Assembly (NCBI RefSeq): GCF_019175385.1 | Contig: NC_083342.1 | Coordinates: 116,746,376-116,810,375, forward strand | Direction: 5' to 3' | Source: Lycium barbarum | Taxonomy: Eukaryota; Streptophyta; Magnoliopsida; Solanales; Solanaceae | DNA: 64,000 nt | In this document: positions 34,752-45,600 of the stretch, one piece after another | Layout of the letters: each line of letters opens with the position of its first letter | Numbering within the stretch: the first letter of the stretch is position 1 | Position numbers and translations under genes: made by a program | The notes under the pieces: generated by a model | What the model saw: only the letters and a program-made list of their open reading frames with translations | Databases searched by the model: none | What the model was told of the DNA's origin: nothing

Positions 34752-35987
34752 GGGCAATTTTGCCCTTCTTTTGGGTGGTCTTTAAATTTTGCCCCTCATA
34801 TTTGAAATCTTTCAGTTATGCCCTTCGGCTAAACCCCATGGTTCCAGGTTCGAAACCCCACATAGTCAAAATTTTAAAAAAAAATCGCAAGACAGAGTTT
34901 AAACGCTATGCTCCCACCGGCATACACTTGTGAAGGAATTACCAAAGTTATGCTGGACCCGGCATACTTATGCCTTATGGGCAGACTTGGCATAAGTATG
35001 CCGGGTCTGACATAACTTGGTAATTCCTTCACAAGTTTATGCCGGATCCGGCATAAAAGTTTGCCCATTAAAAGTATGCCCCCAACGACATAAACTTGTT
35101 AAGGAATTACCAAACTTATGCCGGTCCCGGCATACTTATGCCTTATGGGCAGACTTGGCATAAGTATGCCGGGTCCGACATAACTTTGATAATTCCTTCA
35201 CAAGTTTATGCCTGGTCCGGCATAAAAGTTTGCCCATTAAAAGTATACCCCCACTGGATAAGGGTACCTAGGAAGAATTTCATTGTCCTCCTAATATTAT
35301 TACAGAACTAAAAGGCTTCATGGTAAAAACTTTGTGTGTGGCCTCTTCCACTCATCGTCATGCAAATGCTGTCAACAATTATCATAGTGTTAATACTCAT
35401 GAAAAACTAGGCTTAGATATAATGGAACAAAATCACGACAACTGCTCTTTTCTAACACTACCCCATAATATATTAACAAGAGCAGTTATAATATATCCAA
35501 TATAGGAAATGTAGCAAAGAAAGTCTTTAGGCAACATTGACACAAAAACCACTTGAATTTTAATAGAGCATTTTGATGTCACTAAAAATCTGTAAAAAGT
35601 TGACATGAGATCTCAAAGTTATGCCGGACCCGGCATAAACTTATGAAGGAATTACCAAAGTTATGTCGGACCCGGCATACTTATGCCAAGTCTGCCCATA
35701 AGGCATGAGTATGTCGGGTCCGACATAACTTTGGTAATTCCTTCGTAAGTTTATGCCGGGTCCGGCATACACACGACCCAAACCTTGACTTGTAGTTTTT
35801 TTTTAATTTATGCTTGTGGGGGGGTTCGAACTCAGAACCTCATGATTTCTGCGTGAACGCTCAGTGTTGCAATGCAAAGGGAAAAAATTAAAGACCAGCA
35901 ATATGAGGGGCATAATTTAAAGACCACAAATATGAAGGGTAAAATTTAAAGACCACCCCAAAAGAAGGGCAATCCACGCAAAAAAAA
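34752..35987. mobile_element. Foldback element, copy FB4 (large, with hairpin modules and extra DNA)
   Basis: Outer arms: GGGCAATTTTGCCCTTC, GGTGGTCTTTAAATTTTGCC, AGGTTCGAAACCCC at left; GGGTTCGAACTC, AATTAAAGACCAGC, AATTTAAAGACCACCCC, GAAGGGCAATCC at right. The core has three hairpin modules (about 34905-35070, 35085-35245, 35620-35770), each with AAGGAATTACCAAAGTTATG then GCCGGACCCGGCATA, CTTATGGGCAGACTTGGCATA and the inverse. Between modules 2 and 3 lies about 350 bases (35255-35610) unrelated to the family, either a later insertion or captured sequence. No coding frame of note. Confidence 0.7.
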
Positions 35988-36980
35988 CTGTCAAATATGG
36001 CTCAAAAGATGTAACCCGCTCAATTTTTTTGGGTTGGACTCAAGATAATTTCATGTTGGGCTGATTTTAGCCCAACTCAACACAGCCCATTTTAAAGTGG
36101 TCTTTAACTCAGTCTAATTCTAGTCCGTTTTTAAGATTTACTTAGATTTGAATTTATTGCTAGAAATTTACTTTACTTTTTTTTTAATTTTTATATACGC
36201 TTTTCTTGTATCATGTATCTTATAAGTTTGTGGTGCTTTTGATAGGCAGGAAAATATTTTTCACGAAAAATGCTTTTCTCAAAGAACATTCCACGAAAAA
36301 CCTGCAAAAAAATACTTTTCTAGAAAATAGACTTCAAAAATATCGGGCCAAGTTGGGTGGGTCATGACCCAATCCATTTTTAGCCCATTTTAAGGGCAAT
36401 TCGCATTATTTTGGGGTGGTTTTTAATTTTTGCCCAGCAAATTTGTGGTATTTAATTTTTGCCATTCGCCTAATACAATGAGGTTTGAGGTTCGAATCAA
36501 CGCTTAGTAAAAAAAATAAAATCCGCAAGGTAGAGTTTTGTAGCAAAGTCAGGCCTATTCGGATAAAAGTTAGGCCTCAGGCAGAGTTTTGTAAGCCAAA
36601 GTTAGGCCTCAAGCATAGTTTTGCAAGCTAAAGTTAAGCCTCAGGCATAGTTTTGCAAGTCAAAGTTAGGCCTCAGGCATAGTTTGCCTAGCGAATCTAA
36701 ACTTCTGCCTTGCGATTTTTTTTTTTTTTTTTTTTGTCTAAGTGGAGATTCGAACCCGGAACATATGGGTTTTGAGGCAAAGGCCAAAAACAAAAGATTT
36801 CAAATTTGAGGGCCAAAAATTAAAGACCAGTACTTTTGAAGGGCAATCCGCACAAAAAAATAAATCAATTTCAATCCAAATAACTTTTGAGTCAATGTTA
36901 GCACAATCTATTTATCACCTTAGCTCATTTTGATTGAGCCAATTTCAACCCAACCAGCCCGTTTGATACTCCTACTCTTG
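35988..36980. mobile_element. hAT-like element remnant hosting FB5
   Basis: Words such as GGGTTGGACTCAAG, AGCCCAACTCAACACAGCCC, GGGTGGGTCATGACCCAATCC and AATTTCAACCCAACCAGCCCG resemble the AACCCAT-rich hAT-like element at 2155-7993. Ends were not fixed. Foldback copy FB5 sits inside it at 36394-36860. Confidence 0.4.
36394..36860. mobile_element. Foldback element, copy FB5 (TTAGGCCTCAGGCA core)
   Basis: Arms: GGGCAATTCGCATTATTTTG, GGTGGTTTTTAATTTTTGCC and GAGGTTCGAATCAACGC at left; GAGATTCGAACCCGGAAC, AAATTAAAGACCAG and GAAGGGCAATCCGCAC at right. The core has four direct repeats of a 38-40 base unit, AAAGTTAGGCCTCAGGCA then TAGTTTTGCAAG, so here the core is a direct tandem array, not a palindrome chain. 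Confidence 0.7.
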
Positions 36981-37313
36981 GGAACCATTTGGTAGGACTA
37001 TGTTTTGTTGCATCATATATAAATTATTTTATGGATACGCAACAACGCTTGGGAGAATTTGTGGGAGTAAATGAGGGGACACACTAATTTATTAGGATGA
37101 AACTATTTTTCTTGGAAAGTCAACTGCACTTACAAATGTTCTTTATATGGGGTTATGGAGGTTGCCTCAGTCTTGAGATTGATGCTCAAATCTGTTCTCT
37201 ATTCAACTTAGCCTGTCGAATCGCCGTGGGCTTCTATGTTTCTGTTCAACATGGAGCTGTTAAATTTGTTCTAGGCCCACTTAGCTTGTTGGGCTCTACT
37301 CTGTCTCTTTTAC

Positions 37314-37713
37314 GGGCAATTTGCTGGACTGTCCTTCGCTGGGGGTGGGGTGGTCTTTAATTTTTGGCCCTCAAATTGGTGGTCTTTAATTTTTGTCCTT
37401 CGTTAAAAAAATTTGGTTTCAGGTTCGAACCTCCGGTCAGTCAATTTTTTTTTTAAATTCGCAAGGTAGAGTTTGGATTCACAAGACAGAGTTTTGCCTT
37501 TGACCCGAAGGTAAAATTCTGCCTTAAGCCAGAGTTTTAAGGCAAAATTCTGCCTTGCGAATCAAAACATCTTTCTAGCGATTTTTTTTTTCACTGAGCT
37601 GGGGTTCGAACCCAGAACCTTAAGATATTAGGCGAAGGACAAAAATTAAAGACCATCAATTTGAAGCACAAAAATTAAAGACCACCCCAAATGAAGGACA
37701 ATCCGGGCAAAAA
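37314..37713. mobile_element. Foldback element, copy FB6
   Basis: The clearest example of the arm plan: GGGCAATTTGCTGGACTGTC, then two copies of GGTCTTTAATTTTTG spaced about 31 bases, then CAGGTTCGAACCTCCGGTC and an A/T run; the right arm repeats this inverted (GGGGTTCGAACCCAG, two AAAATTAAAGACCA boxes, GAAGGACAATCCGGGC). The core has AAGGCAAAATTCTGCCTT words. Confidence 0.78.
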
Positions 37714-39692
37714 TCTGCCATGGACTGTTCCTTAATATGTTGAATCTTACTCTTTCATGTTTTCAAGCCTACTCTTCAACCCCCTTCTTTAGCTCTTCAA
37801 ACCACTCTTATTTCCTTACAAAAAGAAAAAGAAAAAGAAAAAGAAAAAGAAGAATACAAGAAAAAACAAAAACCAAAAGAAAAAGGAAGTTCAAATTCAC
37901 TAGTAAAATCCAATATCAGGTGACACGTGTGAACCAAGAAAGCGTTTGAGATATAGTATCAGATATGTCATCAATTGTGTAATGATTTCTTATGAAACTT
38001 ATATTAATATTTTATTTAATGTTCTTAACTACCCATTGTTCGCTTCGTATTCTGACTAAAAGTTTAGATTCTTTATAAGATTGGATTTCAACAATTTTCC
38101 GTCATAGATACCCAACACTACTCGGTAGTATGCATTTCATCTAGCCATTCTGCGTTCCGTCTTTAGCCGATTTTAAGTTATGCGTCCATTCGCCGACAAC
38201 ACAAAAACCATTATTTCTCAAGCTCAAAACGATAAGAAGGAAAATAGCACTTCTCACTTTCTCTATTTTTCTTGTACAGTCATATCTAATGGTAGAGTTA
38301 GGACTTTTTACTAAGAGAATAAATGTGTAGACAAAAATTTATCATATACACACAAAAACAATTTTAATATTATGTATAGCACACAAAGACAATTTTAATA
38401 TTATGTATATTGTATAGTATAATTAGCTCCGTTACTGATAACTTTGCGGCTTTGCCCTGCTATGTGTCGCGACTAGCGAGTAGAGGTGACGTGTGGATTG
38501 CCAATTTCTAGCGTGTCTGCATGAGCTTAGCTTCTTAGCATGCATTCGCACGTGTCTTTATCTTACGCCATCTGCTGCTCCCCACGTTCAAAAACATCTT
38601 GCTATCCCACCAGATATTTCCAACAACTAATATAGCCATCATTATTCGATTATTAATAATCACGTTATCTAACATGATTTGGCAAACACCGCAAGTATAT
38701 ATTTTTTCGTGGACAGCCTTCTGTTTCCATTTTCTTCATAAAAACTCGTCCAAAAATTAATGGTCGTCTGTGTTTTTACAATCAAATCTATGATTCCAAT
38801 CCTTTGATTTTTAAAAGTCAAAAAGTTTGTGGTGTTTGGCGTATGGCAGCCAAAATTCCAATTTCAGGGTTGATTCATGGTTTTTGAAATTCTTTTTGGT
38901 CATTCTTCATTTTGGTTAGGTCATTATATTATTTTTAAAACGGGATCTTGTTAGTACTGGTTGTTTGGATCTAATTAGAGCTTACCAACGAGAGTTGTGC
39001 TTTAGTGACAAGTACTTTTTCATCCTTAACTAGAGGTCCTGCACCCGATGTGAGATTTCTCTACATAAATCCTCTCTACATAAATCCGAATAGCTGGGCC
39101 CTAATACAAATTCCGGATAAGGTATGCGAAGCCATATAAAGGAAACTAGACAGGGCTTTTAAATTCATATTCTGTTTTATCTTTACTTTTGACTTCAAAA
39201 ACAAATTTAGGAGCAAGTAAAGACATTAATTGATACTCTTTCTTTTCACTTTTAGCTACATCAATATGCTTACAAGGTTTTAGTGTAAGTAGTGACAGAG
39301 ACGGAGAAAAAAAAATTAAATTTGATGAATTTAACTTTAAGATTTTTAACACTAAATTTGTTGTGTCTTTAACATTATAAGTCAATCAAATATTTATGTA
39401 AATTTGGTAAGCGTTTGTATATAAATTTGTATCTCGTATCAAAAATATTAAATTAGAATGAACTCGTTGCTCAAAAGCTACTTCTACCGCCGATTAGTGA
39501 TGATATCTTTAGAAAATGTATTACCAATCCTACAATCGATCCATCAAAAATTCAAAACTGAGACCAAATTAAGACGAACCATGAAGCATAGATTCTCTGA
39601 TTTTTATTGTAATCCAGACAAGCCATGTGTCGTGGAATCTCTGTTGAGTTATATATCCTTCTATCGTCATTCCAATGTAAGGTACGTGTTAC
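37714..39692. other. Intergenic, with an (AAAAAG)n run
   Basis: A purine microsatellite of about five AAAAAG units lies at 37820-37851. The rest has no recognised gene or bounded repeat. Short open frames here do not resemble proteins. Confidence 0.45.
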
Positions 39693-39890
39693 CAGGGGCG
39701 AATTCACGTGTAAGTGAGGGTGTTCACCCGAACACTCTCGGCAAAAAATTACAGTGTATATATAGGGTAAATTTTCTGTATTTATGTACATATATTAACT
39801 TTTGAACACCCTCAGCAAAAAAAATTACAGTGTATATTTAGTTTTTTTTTTTTCCGAACACCCTGAATGAAAATCCTGGATCCGCCACTG
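39693..39890. mobile_element. Short hAT-like MITE candidate
   Basis: The left end CAGGGGCGAATTCACGTG and right end CCTGGATCCGCCACTG are imperfect inverted repeats of the CAGTGGCGGATCC type common in plant hAT-like MITEs. The interior has GAACACCCTCAGCAAAAAA twice in similar form. An 8-base duplication is not convincing (CGTGTTAC versus CGTAACGC), so the boundaries are tentative. Confidence 0.45.
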
Positions 39891-40905
39891 CGTAACGCTG
39901 TTACGTGTATATATGATGGCCATATGTAAAAGGGTACCGTATGCCAAAGAATTACTTTTGAGAGTTGACGATTCTCCTTGCTTTCAGAATATATATAGAT
40001 TTCCAATCAGATAATGTGATGATCACATATATATAAAGTCCAAATTTATGCGATAAAATGGTGCAGCCATATAAATCCCTTTTATATCGTACGGTCTACT
40101 TAAAAGAATATAAAGAATATTTATATCGTACGGTCTACTTAAAAGAAAATTATATCGTGCTGGAAGAAATACGGATATGAGATAAACGTCAATCTACCCC
40201 CAATACTATGGACTTGATCTTCAAGCCTCTTGGAGTATATGTAGCTCTATGAAATGTTAATCTGAGCATAGATAAATTTGGGATTTAAAGTCACCGGGTT
40301 TAGATCTAAAAATAGTGATATTATATGTTGTTGGAAATGTATTGATTCATTTCCTATTTTGGCTGCTGAAGAACAGAGAAGAGGAAGATGTATATCTTCC
40401 CTCTCAGCTTTTACTAATTCACCAGCTGGCAGCCTTAGAGCTCTTCGATCAGACTGTGATGGATATAATCAAGGCCCTTCGGTTGTCATCAAAGATAGAT
40501 AGGGGTCTTTCATTGGATTCTTTAGGCACATGTTTGAGTTAGTCAATTTTGTTATTGATTAGGGAAATAGTGTATAGACTGTATAGGAATATGTTATTCT
40601 TTCAGCTCAATACTTATATAAATACATTACAATACAATGAAGAAATACAGGGGAAAAAAAATTCGCAAATACATTCCTCCTTTCAGTTGCAGCAAATACA
40701 GTGAATACACAATGAATGCTTTCTAGAGGGTAAACTCTTGATATTGATCAAGATTAGTAGTTAATATATTAATTATAACTAGAAGCTTGAGAATCAAATA
40801 ATCAATTGGAATACAGACTATCAAGTTTCATTTTCTTATTTGAATGTTAGAATTGATAATTAGACCTACAAAAGACAAGATAAAGCTGAGGAGAATTAAA
40901 ACATA
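39891..40905. other. Intergenic; possible LTR-like scrap at about 40260-40680
   Basis: TTATATCGTACGGTCTACTTAAAAGAA occurs twice in tandem near 40083-40146. The stretch about 40540-40650 (TATAGACTGTATAGG, TATATAAATACATTACAAT) looks like the end of a copia LTR but has no partner. No gene is supported. Confidence 0.35.
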
Positions 40906-41110
40906 CTCCCTCCGTCCTAGAGCCCGTTTGGATTGGCTTATAAGTTGCTTATAAGCTGTTTTTAGTTTTTTTGAGTGTTTGACTGGCCAGCTTAAAGTCA
41001 TTTTATGCTTAAAATAAGCTCAAAGCTCGTTTGACTTAGCTTATCTAAAGCCTTATAAGCTGCTTTTTTAAGCTCCATCCAAACAGGCTCCTAATTAATT
41101 TATACTCCAT
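40906..41110. mobile_element. Stowaway end interrupted by Harbinger-like MITE copy 4 (TSD CTA)
   Basis: CTCCCTCCGTCCTA at 40906-40919 is a Stowaway end (TA before it at 40904-40905). At 40920 a Harbinger-like MITE begins (GAGCCCGTTTGGATTGGC) and runs to 41090 (TCCATCCAAACAGGCTC), with CTA at 40917-40919 and 41091-41093. The Stowaway's right end was not found. Order of events: Stowaway first, then Harbinger-like MITE. Confidence 0.7.
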
Positions 41111-41919
41111 ATACGATGATGTCTGCACAAAGTTTAAAATCAAACGACGATAATTATCTTCGAAAGTTATTTTTCTTTATTTTGTGACAAAAAAGTTACT
41201 CAATTATTCACATTTCACTTACAAAGTCACTTAAACAACTCCGATAATATTTTTAGAAGACACATGAATTAGGACAGAAAGAGCAATTTCTAATACTTGT
41301 CAAAGTTAAACGACCCTGATTTTCATGTTCTTTTTCTTTTCTTTTTGATAATGTATAAATCTGCTATATCATTAGCAAGTATCTACTTGTAACATGTCTA
41401 CTTTTGAATTTTGAAAGATGGAATAAATTTGTAAACATATTACCGTTGAAAATATTTTAATGTCATAAATATGACTTAAATCCGTCCAAGAATCATATAG
41501 TTTTGACATACGTGGCATACTTACGTACGTCCACTTGTATGCAAGAGAGAATGTGAACAACTCATAAGATAAAGTTGACGATAATTAGTTAAGGCATCTA
41601 ATGATTGTAGAACTTTTTTATGTGCTGTACTTCTCACTTTTCATCTAGCTAGCTAATTAAAATGCCCTCCGCCCACAAAAATGACTTTAAAAGATCCCCC
41701 TATACATATCTTCCAATCAAAACTCCCTTTCCCTCTCTCATCCATGGACCCCTCTCTCTCTTTCAAATTCACTATACTCTTATCTCTGTAAAACTAGTTA
41801 TGTGAGGCTAGTGTTAAGTTCGGGCTCAAACTCAAGATATAAAAGTAGATATTTTAATTAAAGAAATATAATAATCTATACATAGTTAATGAACTTTTAA
41901 GACAAATACATAATTTAAC

Positions 41920-42085
41920 TTGTGCAGCGGATGGAGGTGCTCCTCTCTTAATTAGGGATTAGGAGTTCGAACATGGATATGGAAAAAATCTTTGGAGGAA
42001 GCGCTCCCCCGAATAGGCGCGATACAGTGCGAATTATCTGGATTAATTGGGCTCAAATGCGGATATCGAGCACCAACCAGAAAAC
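41920..42085. mobile_element. tRNA-derived SINE-like segment
   Basis: GTGCAGCGGATGGAGGTG, GGAGTTCGAACATGGATATG and CTCCCCCGAATAGGCGCGAT are joined in the order I associate with nightshade tRNA-derived SINEs. The B-box-like GAGTTCGAA is visible; a clear A box, tail and target duplication are not. Family assignment is uncertain. Confidence 0.4.
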
Positions 42086-42110
42086 CAAAGAACATGAAAA
42101 ATGAGGTAGG

Positions 42111-42398
42111 AGGTTCGATAGCTTTTCAAAAGTAGACCTTAAAAATAAAAAAAATAAAAAAATTGACTTAAATAAATAAGATTAGGACCTAAAAGTAATT
42201 AATTAAAAAGTTTTAAAAAAATTTGGAAATTATTGTGAGGACTACAAAAGTCCCCAGGTTCGATAGCTTTTGAAAAGTAGACCTTAAAAACAAAAAACAA
42301 AAAAATATACTTAAATAAACAAAATTAAAACCTAAAAGTAATTAATTAAAATTTTTTAAAAAAATTGAAAAATTATCGTGAGACTACAAAAGTCTCCA
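42111..42398. repeat. 145-base tandem duplication upstream of the bHLH gene
   Basis: Two copies, 42111-42255 and 42256-42398, begin AGGTTCGATAGCTTTT and end GACTACAAAAGTCnCC. They differ by scattered substitutions and small indels. They end about 280 bases before the start codon, so they may be in the promoter or leader. Confidence 0.8.
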
Positions 42399-42681
42399 CA
42401 TTTGCTCTTATATATAATAGTAATATGCATTAAATTATATACCAACTTCTCTTTCTTCTAGTTTTTCATGTCTGAAAAGACTCCTTCTTCCTCACCCACA
42501 TAATATATGTTGAATATGACCAAAAGCTGTAGCCAACTGTCAACCCATTTAATTTTCTTATATCTACCCTTAGTCATCCATTGTCTTCTCTCCAAGACCA
42601 AAATTATCATTGAAGCTCTTCCACACTTAAAAAAGAATATTGTTATTTCGTTGACTTGTCACCAGGAAGAACATCTTCAAT

Positions 42682-45600
42682 ATGAACCAGTGTGTACCGA
42701 GTTGGGATCTCGACGAGTCTCCCAATCCTCCAAAAAATCCTATTCAAACTCAATCCAATTCTTTAGCTCCTGATGTCCCCTCGTACGTGCTCTCTGTGAC
42801 TCTTTGACAATATATTTTTTCATAAATTTGTGACTAATGTAATATTTTGCATTAACGACTTAAAATTCTGAATTCGACAGGTTGGATTATGAAGTAGCGG
42901 AGCTAACATGGGAAAATGGTCATTTAGCAATGCATGGATTAGGTCCTCCACGGGTCCCTCATAAGCCCATATCAAGCTACGGAGGCACCCTTGAATCCAT
43001 AGTAAACCAAGCAACCCGACCCAACCCCCCTCATCACCACGGTAAACCCGTCGTAGACGGGAACAAACACGGTGGTGATGAGGTGGTCCCTTGGTTCAAC
43101 AACCACCAAGCCAACGCCTACACTCCTCCAGCTACCGCCTTAGTCACCATGACAAAGGATGCCTTAGTGCCATGTTCAAGAAACACCGACCACCACGGAC
43201 GCTCCGTCCACATGCCGGGGCTTGACGGCTCCGCACACGTGGGGTCATGCAGTGGCACAACCAACAGCAGAGACTGGATGGCGGCGCCACGCATGACAGT
43301 AGGCCCCACTCAACATGAGTGGAGCAGCCGTGCGGATATGAGTGTAAGTGGAAGTGCAACTTGTGGAGGAGATAGCCGCCAATTGACTGTTGACACGTTT
43401 GATAGAGAATTGGGTACAACTATGTTCACTTCTACATCTATGGGGTCACCGGAAAACACCAGTTCTGACAAGCAGTGCACTAATAGGACGGGGGATGACC
43501 ATGATTCCGTTTGTCACAGCAGACCTCAGGTAAAAATATATTCTCCTACTAAGTTCTTTTTGTGCATAATTTCATTGTGTGATTCTGCATGTGTCTTGTA
43601 TGGATAATTTCACTGTACGGTTTACCAAGTTGGGACCATTTTATTTAAAATATTAAACTATTAAAAATACAGATTTTTATTTATTGAATTTACTCTTCAA
43701 CATGTTTCATGTGCAACCTTGATTCTTTTTCATGGCCGTACACATGAAAATTCTGTCTTCTCTACTTTCGTGTTAAGTGTGTGACCATCTTATTTATAAC
43801 TTTAAGTTGTTAGAGAGAGGATAAACTATTAATTTTAAAAATAATCTACAAATTTAGAAACTATAATCGTATATATTTTTGTCAATAAGAATTTTAGAAA
43901 TTATTTAAGACATTTTAGTAAAATATAAAATTGTTAAATAGGGTCACATATATAAAATGAAATACATATTTTCTAGTTGAGATGTGACTGTTCTTTCTTA
44001 GAGTTATATAAAAATTTAATAGTTTTGATTATTTATTTATTAACCGACAGAGGGAGGCAGGTGATGAGGAGGATGAGAATGACAAAAAAGGGTCTAAAAA
44101 CTCTTCACCTTCCACAAAGAGGAAGAGGGCAGCTGCCATCCATAACCAGTCTGAACGAGTAAGAATCTCTCTATTTAATTTGTCCTTTTTGCTACAAAAC
44201 AAATACTTATGATATTTTGAGTGATTATGTTTTCTATATATAGAAAAGAAGAGACAAGATTAATCAAAGGATGAAGACACTGCAAAAGTTGGTTCCAAAT
44301 TCGAGTAAGGTAATGGAATTTAGAGCTTATTATCTTTTTACGTATGTTATTCCCTCTTTTTGATTTAATAGAATATTCTATTGTAGATAGAATTTCATTC
44401 TCATCTAAATTTAGGAGTACAAGATTTATAATTACTCCCTCCGTCTCAAAAAATTTGTCGTCCTTTCTAAAAATACTTGTCTCAAAATATTTATCGTTTT
44501 ATTGAACTAAGATAAATTAAGTAGCTTTTTCCTATTTTACCCTTATATTAATTAGCAATATTTAGGAGGTTCTCATAACATTTATTGAGGAGAGATTACA
44601 TGATAAAATATGTTAAGGGTAAAAAAGTCAAAATACTACCTTTATAAATGTTTTCTTAACGGCGTGCAAATGAAAAATGATACAAATATTTTGAGACTGT
44701 GGGAGTATTGTTTAAGTTGGATTCTTCGGAACTTTAAATTTCGGCTTTCGGGAACATAGTCATTCACGATTGCCTCTGACCTCTTGCATGACAAAACACA
44801 TAAAAAAGGAAAACGTAAGAATCTTTCAATCCCGTTCTAATATTATTGTTAGAGTATATAATATAAATATTGTATATTATTGGCAAAGGCGGGTTCACGA
44901 TTGGAACTTTTGTATTCAGAATTCTACCACTTCTCGTCTAATTTACTTATTTTAAATCGATATTTTGTACTTATTTAGTGGAAACTTTAGCACAAGTAAA
45001 TGATCTAAACCAGAATTATTGAGTTCGCATGAATACTTAGCTCCTTTACTAAATCTGCCCATTATTATTCTTAGCTTAATAAGCTTGTAGAAATTAAGAA
45101 TAATATCGAGACAAATGAATATAGTTTTCTGCATGTCGTTCTTCATCCCTGTTATAAATATCCCTAACTAGCTTTGGAGCCCTTGGCACATCCTTTTGGC
45201 ATGTTTTCTCCCATTTACTTCTTAACCAATTATCATAATTATTTACTACATATCTTTCTTGTGTTGTTAGAATATTAAAAAGTATTACTACTATATTACT
45301 ATGTTATTAAATAAAAGTAAGCCTTATCTAGTTTTTTCTGTAATTAAAATGAGACAATTTCTTACAGGAATTTGCATATATGGTATGCACCACGATTTTT
45401 TCAGTAGTACCAATGGTACGGTTGAAATGTCTTAATTTTACCCCTTAAGGGAAAAAAAGGGAAGAGGGGGGGGGGGGGGGGGGTTGTGTGGAATTCAAAG
45501 CAACCAAAAAAACACAGCCATTTTAATGAAAGTATCAGTGAAGATTGGCTATAGCCTATAAGAGAGCAGCTTTAAGAAAGAAAACAAAAAGGTACAAGTA

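Larger units (their letters stand above)
41111..42681. promoter_or_regulatory. Upstream region of the bHLH gene, with repeats
   Basis: CT-rich text at about 41735-41790 (CCCTCTCTCATCC, CCCCTCTCTCTCTTTC) followed by ATCTCTGTAAAAC could be a leader exon with a donor, but this is not proven. A SINE-like segment lies at about 41920-42085: GGAGTTCGAACATGG (B-box-like) then CCCCGAATAGGCGCGATAC and CGGATATCGAGCACC. A tandem duplication follows at 42111-42255 and 42256-42398 (145-base period; shared TTCGATAGCTTTT, AAAGTAGACCTTAAAAA, AAAGTAATTAATTAAAA). Transcription start is unknown. Confidence 0.45.

Noticed and set aside
40278..40542. Overlapping frames of about 75 codons
   Set aside because: Adjacent to LTR-like text and without recognisable domain; cannot be supported as a gene.
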